Origin: a virus
IMG/VR virus record: IMGVR_UViG_3300025112_000055
Coordinates: 1 to 39,578 of that record
Direction: 5' to 3' (one strand)
DNA: 39,578 nt
The notes beneath the pieces are model-generated. The model searched no databases and was not told where the DNA came from. It worked only from the letters and a program-made list of their open reading frames with translations. Position numbers and translations under genes: made by a program. Positions 31,413 through 39,578 of the stretch are shown in pieces (the stretch's first letter is position 1; each line of letters starts with the position of its first letter).

Positions 31413-34349
31413 ATGATTGACTTAGGAGATATTAAAGGAAGGAATGCTTTAATTCGATTGAACCTTTATGAGGGGCGTAACCCGTACCTGACAAAGCTTA
31501 AAGACGAATATAAGCGTAAGGGTAAATTAGCATTGTCTAATACCCAAGAAGCCTACATTCTAGATAATTACGATAGAGAACCTATCAAAATTAATAGAGT
31601 TGTAAGTATATCCGAGTATATCGGAAAAGAGTTTCAAGAGAAACATGACCTCAAATTTACACCAGAACGTATGTATATTGGGTTCGTATTGGCTCAAACA
31701 GAGAAATCATTTCACGTATACGGTAAGTTGAGTCAGAAGCAAAAGGGTAATCGAATCTACTGGTTACCTAAGACTCAGGTAATGGAAGATTTATTCTACG
31801 TACCTGTGGATATTGATGTGGATTTCGATAAGTATCTTGAACTGGATACCAAATCTAGAACACCATTCAACCACCAAGAAAGTGGTATTAAATTCTTATT
31901 GAGTAGAGATGGTGGTATCCTTGCTGATGATATGGGGCTTGGGAAATGTATAAGTACCTCAGAATCAGTGTATTGCCCCACTGGTAAAGTTAAAATGGGT
32001 GATTTAGAAGTTGGTGATTATGTTATAGGTTCTAACGGTAAGAAAACCAAAGTAACTGCGGTTTACCCACAACCTAAAAAGGAGTTATTTAAGATAACGT
32101 TTAATGACGGTTACTCTACTACTTGTTGTAAAGAACATATGTGGACTGTAACGTCTAATAATGGTAGTGTAAATAATAAAAATAGACCAGTTAAGTATTC
32201 AAATCTAACCATTGAACAAATGTTAGATAAGGATTTAGAGTTAGAACAAAAAGGTATTGGTCACAATAAAAATAAGGTTTATAAATTTAAAACTTTTTAT
32301 AAACAATCGAATGGTCAAAACAAATGGCAGATACCAATAGTACAACCAATAGAATTTGAACGCTATGATGTATTACCAATAAACCCTTATCTATTAGGTG
32401 TGAGTTTGGGTGATGGTCATATTAAGAAAAATGGCACTATCGCTATCGAATTGGGTGATTATGATTTTGATGAGATATTCAAAAATCAAGTATTAAATGA
32501 AATTAAAGGTGGGGTAAATAAAAGAAGGAATCAAATTAATACGTTAAGAGAAGAAATTATTAGACTTAATTTGAATGGTACCCTTTCTCACACTAAATTC
32601 ATTCCAGACATATATAAATACTCATCCGTTGATGATAGAATTGCGATTCTTCAGGGGCTTATGGATACTGATGGTTATTGTGCTAAGTCTAATAAAGGTG
32701 TATTTGTTAGTACGGAATATTGTACAGTATCTAAGCAACTTGCTAATGATATTGCTGAGATTGTTCACAGTCTTGGTGGTATAGTTAGGAAGAAATCTAA
32801 GATTGGTTCGTATAAGAAACCTGACGGTACTAAAGTCTTATGTAAGAAAGCCTACAGGCTTAATATTAAATTCTCAAATGATATAAACCCATTTAGACTT
32901 AAGAGAAAAGCTAAAGAATATAATCCACCACAAAAATATAAGGTGGGTAGATACATTAAAAATATAGAATCTATTGGTGATGGTGATAGTGTCTGCATTA
33001 AAGTTGATGCGGCTGATGAATTATTTACATTAAATCATGGTATTGTAACCCATAACACCTACCAATCCATTATTGCCGCTTTGGAAGTGGGTGCTGAAAA
33101 GGTATTGATTGTCTGTCCAGCATCAACCAAGATTAACTGGAAGAGGGAGATTGAGATGTTCGGTGAGACTGATATTGCAATCATCAATAGTTACCAATGG
33201 CAGTCTGCTAAGTGGACAATTATTAACTATGATATCCTGAAGAACTTCCATACAATCACACCAAAGAAGAAAGCTGATAGAGATGCTATCGAATTCTGGG
33301 ATAGAGATATCTGGGATGAGAAGTTTGATATCATGATTGTGGATGAAGCCCACAAGGTTAAAGACCCTAAAAGTAATAGGGGTGCCATTGTTGGAGAACT
33401 ATCTAAGAACCCAGCAACAAAGCGTACATGGCTCTTAACAGGAACTCCTGTAGCCAACAGACCTAAAGACTTCTATAACCTCTTAAAAATCATTAAAAGC
33501 CCTCTGGCAGATAATTATCCATTCTTCATGAAGAGATACTGTGATGCTAAGACCATATACAAAAGGTTAGCTAGCGGTGGCACCAGAAAGATTCTAGTAG
33601 CAAACGGACAATCCAATTTGGATGAGCTATCCATCAAGTCACGAAACTACGTTATGCGTAGATTAAAGACTGAAGTATTGGATATGCCTGATAAGATTGT
33701 TACACCTACTCACCATGCTCTGACTGAAAGTCAATTGAGTGAGTATGAATACCTGTGGGAAGAATACTTGGAAGAAAGAAAAGCTAAGAAGAAAAAGGGT
33801 ACACCTGATAAGGACTTGGTGGAGATTATCCTATTGAGGAAATTCATTGCTCAATCTGCGATACCAAAAACAATTGAAATGGTTGAGGATGCTATTGAAG
33901 AGAACCAAAAGGTTGTTATCTTCACAACATTCAATGAGGAACAAAATGAACTGGCTGAATACTTCGGTAGTAAGTGTGTTAGACATAATGGTTCCATGAG
34001 TGATGCTGAGAAACAAAAGTCTGTGGATAAGTTCCAGAAGAATAAAGGAACTAAGATATTCATTGGTAATATCATATCTGCGGGTGTGGGTATTACATTG
34101 ACTGAAGGTACCGTTGTTGTGTTCAATTCATTTGACTGGGTACCAGGAAATAATGAACAAGCTGAAGATAGATGTTACAGGATTGGACAGGAGAATACGG
34201 TTAACGTTTACTACCAGTTATTCGAAGATACTATCACCACTAGAATGTGGTATACAGTACAGAGAAAACGAGATGTAATTGACCAGATTATCGGAACCAA
34301 AGATAGTGGTATGACCGATATGGTAGACTATGTGGTTGAAGAGGATTAA
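31413..34349 (+). CDS. SNF2-family helicase interrupted by an intein
   Basis: 978 residues as translated, 608 after splicing. The N-terminal part (1-150) precedes the motor. Motor motifs are Walker A DDMGLGK-[intein]-T (172-178, then 549), DEAH box MIVDEAHK (641-648), motif III LLTGTP (674-679) and motif VI QAEDRCYRIGQ. This order is that of SNF2/SMARCAL1-like DNA translocases, which act in fork repair, annealing or recombination; phage versions belong to replication modules. The final FDWVPGNNEQAEDR fits. The mRNA is probably leaderless (promoter at 31374). Its TAA overlaps the stop of the convergent terminase-like gene as TTAA (34346-34349). Confidence 0.9.
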   Translation: MIDLGDIKGRNALIRLNLYEGRNPYLTKLKDEYKRKGKLALSNTQEAYILDNYDREPIKINRVVSISEYIGKEFQEKHDLKFTPERMYIGFVLAQTEKSFHVYGKLSQKQKGNRIYWLPKTQVMEDLFYVPVDIDVDFDKYLELDTKSRTPFNHQESGIKFLLSRDGGILADDMGLGKCISTSESVYCPTGKVKMGDLEVGDYVIGSNGKKTKVTAVYPQPKKELFKITFNDGYSTTCCKEHMWTVTSNNGSVNNKNRPVKYSNLTIEQMLDKDLELEQKGIGHNKNKVYKFKTFYKQSNGQNKWQIPIVQPIEFERYDVLPINPYLLGVSLGDGHIKKNGTIAIELGDYDFDEIFKNQVLNEIKGGVNKRRNQINTLREEIIRLNLNGTLSHTKFIPDIYKYSSVDDRIAILQGLMDTDGYCAKSNKGVFVSTEYCTVSKQLANDIAEIVHSLGGIVRKKSKIGSYKKPDGTKVLCKKAYRLNIKFSNDINPFRLKRKAKEYNPPQKYKVGRYIKNIESIGDGDSVCIKVDAADELFTLNHGIVTHNTYQSIIAALEVGAEKVLIVCPASTKINWKREIEMFGETDIAIINSYQWQSAKWTIINYDILKNFHTITPKKKADRDAIEFWDRDIWDEKFDIMIVDEAHKVKDPKSNRGAIVGELSKNPATKRTWLLTGTPVANRPKDFYNLLKIIKSPLADNYPFFMKRYCDAKTIYKRLASGGTRKILVANGQSNLDELSIKSRNYVMRRLKTEVLDMPDKIVTPTHHALTESQLSEYEYLWEEYLEERKAKKKKGTPDKDLVEIILLRKFIAQSAIPKTIEMVEDAIEENQKVVIFTTFNEEQNELAEYFGSKCVRHNGSMSDAEKQKSVDKFQKNKGTKIFIGNIISAGVGITLTEGTVVVFNSFDWVPGNNEQAEDRCYRIGQENTVNVYYQLFEDTITTRMWYTVQRKRDVIDQIIGTKDSGMTDMVDYVVEED
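31947..33056 (+). other. Intein with LAGLIDADG homing endonuclease
   Basis: 370 residues, from C179 (CISTSESVYCPTGKVKMGDL) to N548 (LNHGIVTHN), followed by extein T549. The start Cys, the VxMGDLxVGDYVIG block A, TxxH-type block B (TTCCKEHMW) and the C-terminal His-Asn are all present, so splicing should work. Two dodecapeptide motifs, YLLGVSLGDGHI (326-337) and ILQGLMDTDGYC (412-423), with acidic residues kept, indicate an active homing endonuclease. It sits in the Walker A loop between Lys and Thr, a favoured intein site because it is hard to lose. Confidence 0.92.
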
Positions 34350-35236
34350 CCTAAATCCATTTCCAGTAACAGTCTTAGGTAATCTGATTGAGACATATCC
34401 AATTCCAAAAGACGCTTATTTAATTTATCAAAAACGTTATTGGGGATTCGTGCTTGAACTAACCTATCTTTCCTTTTTAGTTTCATGTATGTTACAGCAT
34501 TTATGAATTCCGCATATATTTCTTGTCTGAACATATTATCATTATTCATCAACCGTTTCATATCCTTTAACCAGTTTTCATCACGTGATGTTACGTCACT
34601 CCACTTAATGTTGAATATCGCAAACGCATTTTCACCCTTAATTGCTGCACTATGAAGGTCAAAAAACATATTCATACCATTTGGTGTGGACGCTATTATC
34701 ATTCTAGAATCTTCACCTGATGATATCATAGGAACCAAAGCACTAAAGAGGCTTTGTAGGTTCGGTATGTGAGCAGCTTCATCAATTATAAGGTCGTCCA
34801 CCATAATACCTTTTATCGCTCTTTCAGTGTAAGCCCTCACCATGAATTTATTACCATTAACCATATTAATCCTATCAGTCCACTCATCATCAACAATATC
34901 CTGATACCTATAACCTATGGTGTCACATGAATGTCGCAATATATCTTTAACCTTACGCAAAAATGATTTGGCTAAAACCATCTTAGTTGTTGTGTAAAGT
35001 AACACTCTTGAACCCTGATAGCCAGTACCAGTACCATATAATAATTGCCAGACCACATAGGTGGCTAACATAGTACTAACGTAGGTCTGTCTAGGCTTCT
35101 TAACCAATGAAAATTTATTCTCATTGATGTGGTTGAAGAACTTATATTGAAACGGGTCTAAAGTTAACTCAGATAGCTCACCCTTTTTTATGTCGTACCC
35201 GTAAGAACAGTTATTGATAAAATCATTTAATTCCAT
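34346..35236 (-). CDS. T4-type terminase ATPase with ribbon-helix-helix tail, no nuclease
   Basis: A 296-residue protein. It has the adenine-binding Q-motif LDPFQYKFF (26-34) and a deviant Walker A KKPRQTYVST (46-55), aligned with the RQLGKTT of T4 gp17, so the usual Gly-Lys is Tyr-Val. Walker B LIIDEAAHI (149-157), coupling motif IASTPNG (181-187) and the ATPase end MFRQEIYAEF follow. The gp17 nuclease domain should come next. Instead there is RLVQARIPNNVFDKLNKRL followed by MSQSDYLRLLLEM (258-293), a ribbon-helix-helix pattern. It may be a split or repurposed packaging ATPase. A nuclease partner may lie outside the window. Confidence 0.75.
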   Translation of the reverse strand: MELNDFINNCSYGYDIKKGELSELTLDPFQYKFFNHINENKFSLVKKPRQTYVSTMLATYVVWQLLYGTGTGYQGSRVLLYTTTKMVLAKSFLRKVKDILRHSCDTIGYRYQDIVDDEWTDRINMVNGNKFMVRAYTERAIKGIMVDDLIIDEAAHIPNLQSLFSALVPMISSGEDSRMIIASTPNGMNMFFDLHSAAIKGENAFAIFNIKWSDVTSRDENWLKDMKRLMNNDNMFRQEIYAEFINAVTYMKLKRKDRLVQARIPNNVFDKLNKRLLELDMSQSDYLRLLLEMDLG

Positions 35237-35295
35237 TTGTATTACAATTTAAAACTTTTGTCATACAAATAAATATAGAGCTATTGGGTGAAAGT

Positions 35296-35327
35296 ATTGA
35301 CTAGTGAAATCTTTTCCAGTATATTTA
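35296..35327 (+). promoter_or_regulatory. Promoter of the glutaredoxin gene
   Basis: ATTG (35296-35299), 20 bases, TATATTTA (35320-35327), 5 bases before the ATG at 35333. It overlaps the earlier in-frame ATG at 35288, which therefore cannot be the start. Confidence 0.6.
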
Positions 35328-35332
35328 TTGAT

Positions 35333-35596
35333 ATGGTACGATTATATACAATGAAGAATTGCCCGTTCTGTGAAGAGATGAAAACTCGACTTACGGAAGG
35401 TGAGGTTGAGTTCACGGAAATCAAAATAGATGAAGATTTGAATAAACCTGAATTCAATCAGGTGAAGAACATCACAAATGTTGACAGTGTACCCATCCTT
35501 CTTGTAGGAAAACAGTTCTTAGTACCCGAACGCTCATTCCGAACTATCAGAGAGGGGTTCGATATTACGAAGAAATTATTAGACGGTAAGGTGTAA
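35333..35596 (+). CDS. Glutaredoxin
   Basis: 87 residues from the ATG at 35333 (MVRLYTMKNCPFCEEMKTRL). It carries the active-site CPFC (C10, C13) at the end of the first strand, and SVPILLVG with the cis-proline loop typical of the thioredoxin fold. It should reduce disulfides, most usefully for a phage or host ribonucleotide reductase, as with glutaredoxins of T4-like phages. The promoter at 35296-35327 decides this start over the ATG at 35288. It lies 42 bases before the neck protein gene. The message is likely leaderless. Confidence 0.88.
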   Translation: MVRLYTMKNCPFCEEMKTRLTEGEVEFTEIKIDEDLNKPEFNQVKNITNVDSVPILLVGKQFLVPERSFRTIREGFDITKKLLDGKV

Positions 35597-35638
35597 GGTT
35601 TCTTCTTTCGTTGATATTTATAGTTAAATACTAATACT

Positions 35639-36790
35639 ATGGCTATATCGACAGAAGATAAGGAAAGACTGTACAGGCAATTTAGACATTCAATGGGAGC
35701 ACCATTTAGAGATGTTGAATTACTTGACGAAACCCTGTGTACATTAGTTGAGATTGCTATCGAAAACTACGCACAGTACGTGCAAGAGTGGTTAATAGAA
35801 CACCAATGGCAATCATTACTTGGTGCCAACGTCACAACAACAGATATGGCATTCGCTATGTCGGTAAGGGAGTTGGATGCGGTAACCCAATACACGTATG
35901 CGTACTCAAAACAAGTGGGTCTGCAATCTAGAGGTCCTTGGGAGTTAAAGAAAGATTATGTTCAAATTGAGACTGGTCAACAGGTTTATCAAATACCTGC
36001 TGGTCGAGAAATCAATGAGGTATTGTGGATAACACCACCTACTACAGATATGGCTTTGTTTTCACACTATGCTGGACTTGATTATGGTTTCGGTGGTGGA
36101 TATGGACAGCTTGGTTCTGGTGGTGGAACTGGTGGCGCTGGCGGTGCAGGTGGAACTGGCGGATACTATATCGCACCAGCATACGACATCTTACTTACTG
36201 CATCAGATTTTAACCTGAAAAATAGAATTCTTAGAAGCGAATTAACCTATAAAGTGACGGCAGGACCTGAAGGAACTAGACTATTACATCTAATGTCAGT
36301 ACCTGGTTCTAGGCTTAGTTTTGGTCACGCAGGTGGTGCTGGTGCAGGTAGTTCTATTAATATGACTGGTTGTCAAGTTTGGTACCATTATTATGATACT
36401 ACTCCAGATAATGTCGACCAATGTAGATTGGATAACCCTGACATTATCAAAATGTCTAATGAGGTTCCATTATCTAAATTGGACTTCGCAAACTTTAACG
36501 AACCTACCAAGGTCTTAGTTAGAAAGTTATTCGTTGGTGAAGCTAAAAGAGCTTTAGGTAGAACCAGAGGTAAATTTGGTGGTATAGTGGGTCCTCCTGA
36601 AGCTGAACGTACTTTGGATTACGATACATTACTATCAGAAGGTAATGAGGAAATCAGATATGAAATGGAACGTCTGGATGAAAAGTTACAAGCGTTGTCA
36701 TCTACTGCTCAGTTAGAGCGTGTTGCAAATGAATCTGAATCACTTAATCGTCACTTGAAATTCCGACCATTAGGTTTCTGGGCATATTAA
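35639..36790 (+). CDS. T4 gp13-like neck protein
   Basis: A 383-residue protein. The N-terminal part DETLCTLVEIAIENYAQYVQEWLIEHQWQSL followed by YAYSKQVGLQSRGPWELKKD and IPAGREINEVLWITPP matches my memory of neck proteins (gp13 type) of T4-like and larger marine phages. A Gly-rich insert at about residues 149-176 is followed by LTASDFNLKNRIL and a conserved-looking FVGEAKRALGRTRGKFGG. It would join the portal vertex to the tail. The identification is from family memory. The stop overlaps the convergent polymerase stop as TTAA (36787-36790). Confidence 0.6.
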   Translation: MAISTEDKERLYRQFRHSMGAPFRDVELLDETLCTLVEIAIENYAQYVQEWLIEHQWQSLLGANVTTTDMAFAMSVRELDAVTQYTYAYSKQVGLQSRGPWELKKDYVQIETGQQVYQIPAGREINEVLWITPPTTDMALFSHYAGLDYGFGGGYGQLGSGGGTGGAGGAGGTGGYYIAPAYDILLTASDFNLKNRILRSELTYKVTAGPEGTRLLHLMSVPGSRLSFGHAGGAGAGSSINMTGCQVWYHYYDTTPDNVDQCRLDNPDIIKMSNEVPLSKLDFANFNEPTKVLVRKLFVGEAKRALGRTRGKFGGIVGPPEAERTLDYDTLLSEGNEEIRYEMERLDEKLQALSSTAQLERVANESESLNRHLKFRPLGFWAY

Positions 36791-39578
36791 AATCCCCAGT
36801 CCCCTTCACTGTCGTACATCTCCACACCATTGTCTTCGACTTCCGAAAGGAATTCTAACCAAGTAGTGTGTTTGAATTCAGTTGTAATGTTTTGGAAATC
36901 ATCATACATTAACTTAGCAGCAATGTCAATCCAGTACCTATGTGCTGCATCTTGGTCAAGTTCTTCGAATCGTTCATCAGCAAATACTTCTAAGAATTCT
37001 AACCAGTAGTCATATCGAGTTTTCTTTTTGAAATCTCTGGTGTGATAGAACAAAACGTCTACGTAATACTTGTTACGAAGTTCAGCTTTAGCTCTGAAAT
37101 CGAATAGGATACCTAAGTCGGCAAGTACCACATCAAAACGTATTGATTTGAACTTACGTGTATCTACGTCTAAGTAAGCAACTCTAAGTATCTCAGGTGG
37201 AACCTTACCGTAAGTCTCCAACCTAATAATATCATCCAACTCAAGTTTAAGAGCTTCTTCCTCAATTAGAGCTTTCTCTTCGTTGATAGCGTCTCTACGT
37301 CTGATACGCTCACGCTCTTTCCAATCAGACCTCATAGGAACCCAATCTTCAGGTTCCACCAAGTAAGGTACCTCATCAACAGAATCCCAGAATTTAATCT
37401 CCTTATCCTCCATCTTCATCAAACCTTCCACATAGTCATCTTGGTCTTTTTCCTCGATAGGTTGGTTACTGATAAGCTTACATTGACTTTCAGTGAACGC
37501 AGTTCTTTCTACAAGAACGTATTCCTTAAGCTTTCTATCTCTAACCGTTTTGATTAGGATTGAATCTCTAATTTCCTTGTCGAAACAAACCAATAATGGT
37601 GCTACCTTTTTGTTTAAGTTGTTGATATACTTCGCAGCATTGTATTCTTCGTTGGTAAGGTTGGGGTCTGATTCTAACAAAGACTCTGGAATGTTAGTAC
37701 AATTAAGTGTAACACTTCTCTTCTTAGTTTCCTTATCAGTCACCACTTTTACATCACCTGTAGATGCCGCACCAGCATTGTTAACATAGTAAATAACATC
37801 ACCTAAGTTAGGTTTGAGGTTATTTGCTATTATAAGCTCCATATGAGCCTTTCTTGCCTTGAAGGTACCACCTTTGGTTTTGGTCTTACATTCAGCTTTG
37901 TAGGACTCTACAGTTTGCTTAACTTTACTCTTGGATGCAATCTTGATAATTGGAATCTCGTAGTTGAAAATCTCATCTACTTTAGCATGGTAAGCCTGAA
38001 TGAATTCATAACCCTTATCAGCCAATAACAATGGAATACCTTCATCGACAAATTCTTCAATATATGTTGGCATTACTTTAGACTTGATTGAGTTACCAAC
38101 AAGCTTAACCTTACCGTCAATCATGTTAGCGTAGTTCTTTCTCTTAAAGTTGATCGTAGAGTCACAGATGTCATCAACATCAAGACCCATCCAACCTTCC
38201 ATATGAAGTTCGTTAAACTCAGCTACAACCGCATCAACACCAGACAACTCACCCATACCTTCATACTCTTTGGTCTTCCAATGAGCACATGTAGGTGTGT
38301 ATCTATAATCATCTGCTGAATCGGGTACTTCAAAGTTGAAACCATCTGTGTCACCAACAAGCGCTGTGAAACCTTTTTCGGTGAAGAAGCTAACCATTAG
38401 TCTAAGGTGTTGTCTTGACATGCAAGTTGTTCTTTCCGCAGAAGGTAAATCACCCCATGGGAACAAATGTGGCGCACCATACGAACCAAAGAACGAGTTA
38501 GCCAGAATCTTAAGTGGTAACTGCTTCTTATCAGCATCGGATTCTAATTTATAAAGGTTATCTAATTCATCCTTAACCTTCTGATAATCAGCGTGGTTAA
38601 CACCCATCTTCTCAAGACGTTCTTTAACCTTTTTAGCTTTCTTATAATAATCACCCGTTAGGAACTTGTACTTATCACGTGTTGACACAATGTAAGTAAG
38701 TAATCCCTTCATAACATGTGATATGTCTAAGTCTGGGAAGATGTTCCATGTGAGCATTGTTTTTGGGTACAAAGCCGCGAAGTCAAGTTTGATAACTCGT
38801 TTAGCGTAACCAGTACGTAACAATCTAGAAAGACCACCAGTAAATGGTTCTTTAGTACCGAATGATGGGATAGCAAGATTTTGCTCATAAGACCAAGCCG
38901 CCATCAACAGTTTCCACTGACCTGCGGTACCCATTGTAGAACTACGTTGGTATGTTGTTGGTAGAATCTTGGATAATAAGAATGATGCTTGATTGTAAAT
39001 TGCATCTACCTTCTCTGTTTCCCAAAGGTCATCTAACAGGTAACGCTCTACGATGTATGCACCACTTGTGATTTCAATATCACCATCTAACGTATCCCCA
39101 TTCTTGTCAGTAATCTTACCCCAAGTGCCATCCCTATCACAGAACCAGTAATCGTTAACTTTATCTTTCCAAGTGTCGTAGATTTTATTACCCTGTATGT
39201 ATACACGGTTTTTCTTCTCAGCCTTAGAGAATTTGGTTATGTATTTAAGACCCCATTTCTTAATATCCGAGTTAATTGCCTGAGCACGTTTAACTGCGTG
39301 TGAAATGTCTAAGATGTTGAAACCCCATAAGTGCGTCTGTGTATAAACCTCAGAACTCTCACCAAGTTTCAATTTAGAGTTCTCCTGTCGTCTTATCTTG
39401 TTTTTACCATTAAGTGATACCGCTAAGTCGGACATAGGAATACCTAAGCGTTTACAACGCCTCTCAACGTAATCCCAGTCAAAGTTCTCTGAGTTGTAAC
39501 CAGCGATGATGTCTGGTCGCTTCTCGTATATAATCTTGAAGAACTCCCCAATATTGACTCGTTCCGAATCTCTACGTT
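36787..39578 (-). CDS. B-family DNA polymerase, 5' end beyond the window
   Basis: The frame stays open to the window edge, so the Met at 39435 is internal. Upstream codons give PDIIAGYNSENFDWDYVERR, the Exo II motif of the 3'-5' exonuclease. Further on are Exo III-like YLLDDLWET, motif A KLDFAALYPKTM, motif B LPLKILANSFFGSYG and motif C ALVGDTDGF (the usual Ser after DTD is Gly). It is the replicative polymerase of a T4-like or larger phage. A charged helical C-terminal region (RRRDAINEEKALIEEEALKL) and an acidic end follow the thumb. Exo I and the N-terminal domain are missing because of the cut. Confidence 0.92.
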   Translation of the reverse strand, partial: RRDSERVNIGEFFKIIYEKRPDIIAGYNSENFDWDYVERRCKRLGIPMSDLAVSLNGKNKIRRQENSKLKLGESSEVYTQTHLWGFNILDISHAVKRAQAINSDIKKWGLKYITKFSKAEKKNRVYIQGNKIYDTWKDKVNDYWFCDRDGTWGKITDKNGDTLDGDIEITSGAYIVERYLLDDLWETEKVDAIYNQASFLLSKILPTTYQRSSTMGTAGQWKLLMAAWSYEQNLAIPSFGTKEPFTGGLSRLLRTGYAKRVIKLDFAALYPKTMLTWNIFPDLDISHVMKGLLTYIVSTRDKYKFLTGDYYKKAKKVKERLEKMGVNHADYQKVKDELDNLYKLESDADKKQLPLKILANSFFGSYGAPHLFPWGDLPSAERTTCMSRQHLRLMVSFFTEKGFTALVGDTDGFNFEVPDSADDYRYTPTCAHWKTKEYEGMGELSGVDAVVAEFNELHMEGWMGLDVDDICDSTINFKRKNYANMIDGKVKLVGNSIKSKVMPTYIEEFVDEGIPLLLADKGYEFIQAYHAKVDEIFNYEIPIIKIASKSKVKQTVESYKAECKTKTKGGTFKARKAHMELIIANNLKPNLGDVIYYVNNAGAASTGDVKVVTDKETKKRSVTLNCTNIPESLLESDPNLTNEEYNAAKYINNLNKKVAPLLVCFDKEIRDSILIKTVRDRKLKEYVLVERTAFTESQCKLISNQPIEEKDQDDYVEGLMKMEDKEIKFWDSVDEVPYLVEPEDWVPMRSDWKERERIRRRDAINEEKALIEEEALKLELDDIIRLETYGKVPPEILRVAYLDVDTRKFKSIRFDVVLADLGILFDFRAKAELRNKYYVDVLFYHTRDFKKKTRYDYWLEFLEVFADERFEELDQDAAHRYWIDIAAKLMYDDFQNITTEFKHTTWLEFLSEVEDNGVEMYDSEGDWGF

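Noticed and set aside
35288-35332. ATG at 35288 as the glutaredoxin start.
   Set aside because: A 20-bp-spaced promoter lies across it, and the glutaredoxin fold begins at the ATG at 35333.
1-39578. tRNA or rRNA genes.
   Set aside because: No cloverleaf or rRNA-like sequence was recognised; the folded segments at 14888 and 18086 do not fit a tRNA.

Overview
The window is tailed-phage DNA from a virus of the phylum Bacteroidota. No host gene, integrase, tRNA or CRISPR array is visible. The host assignment rests on several signs. Promoters match the Bacteroidota consensus (TTTG-like, 20 bp, TAnnTTTG/A), ribosome sites lack Shine-Dalgarno sequences, a secreted DUF4468-type protein and a VirE_N/BT4734-type primase are present, and there are BspA-like leucine-rich adhesin repeats.

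Positions 1-28318 look like a small siphophage with an HK97-type virion. Working leftward on the minus strand from 13462: a PD-(D/E)XK-like nuclease, a 40-aa gene, two sigma-like factors, a membrane protein, two CxxCR paralogues, small and large terminase, a protease-scaffold fusion, major capsid, tail tube candidate, portal, connector, holin and M15 endolysin. A plus-strand pair at 1689-2964 may be tail chaperones. A plus-strand early block (14686-18041) holds a small HTH protein, the primase, three unknowns and a secreted protein. It is followed by a promoter-to-terminator segment that looks like a small RNA. A second minus-strand operon (27113 to 18173) carries a gp10-like joining protein, large tail proteins, a fibre, the tape measure and a 38-aa basic protein.

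Positions about 29400-39578 look like a different, T4-like or larger phage. They carry a B-family DNA polymerase (cut by the window end), a gp13-like neck protein, glutaredoxin, a T4-type terminase ATPase without its nuclease domain, an intein-split SNF2 helicase and two further virion proteins.

The two parts meet in one adhesin module. Bases 1-117 are identical to 28319-28435, and homology continues to about 1090 and 29405. The gene cut off at base 1 would continue in frame at 28318 and end at 27125, giving a 928-aa protein next to the gp10-like gene. The simplest reading is that 1-28318 is a complete, circularly permuted 28,318-bp siphophage genome. The rest would then be a second phage carrying a related adhesin, joined by an assembly jump or by real recombination. 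A single genome with two adhesin copies is the alternative. Either way, nearly the same receptor-binding module is attached to two unrelated tail-completion proteins.
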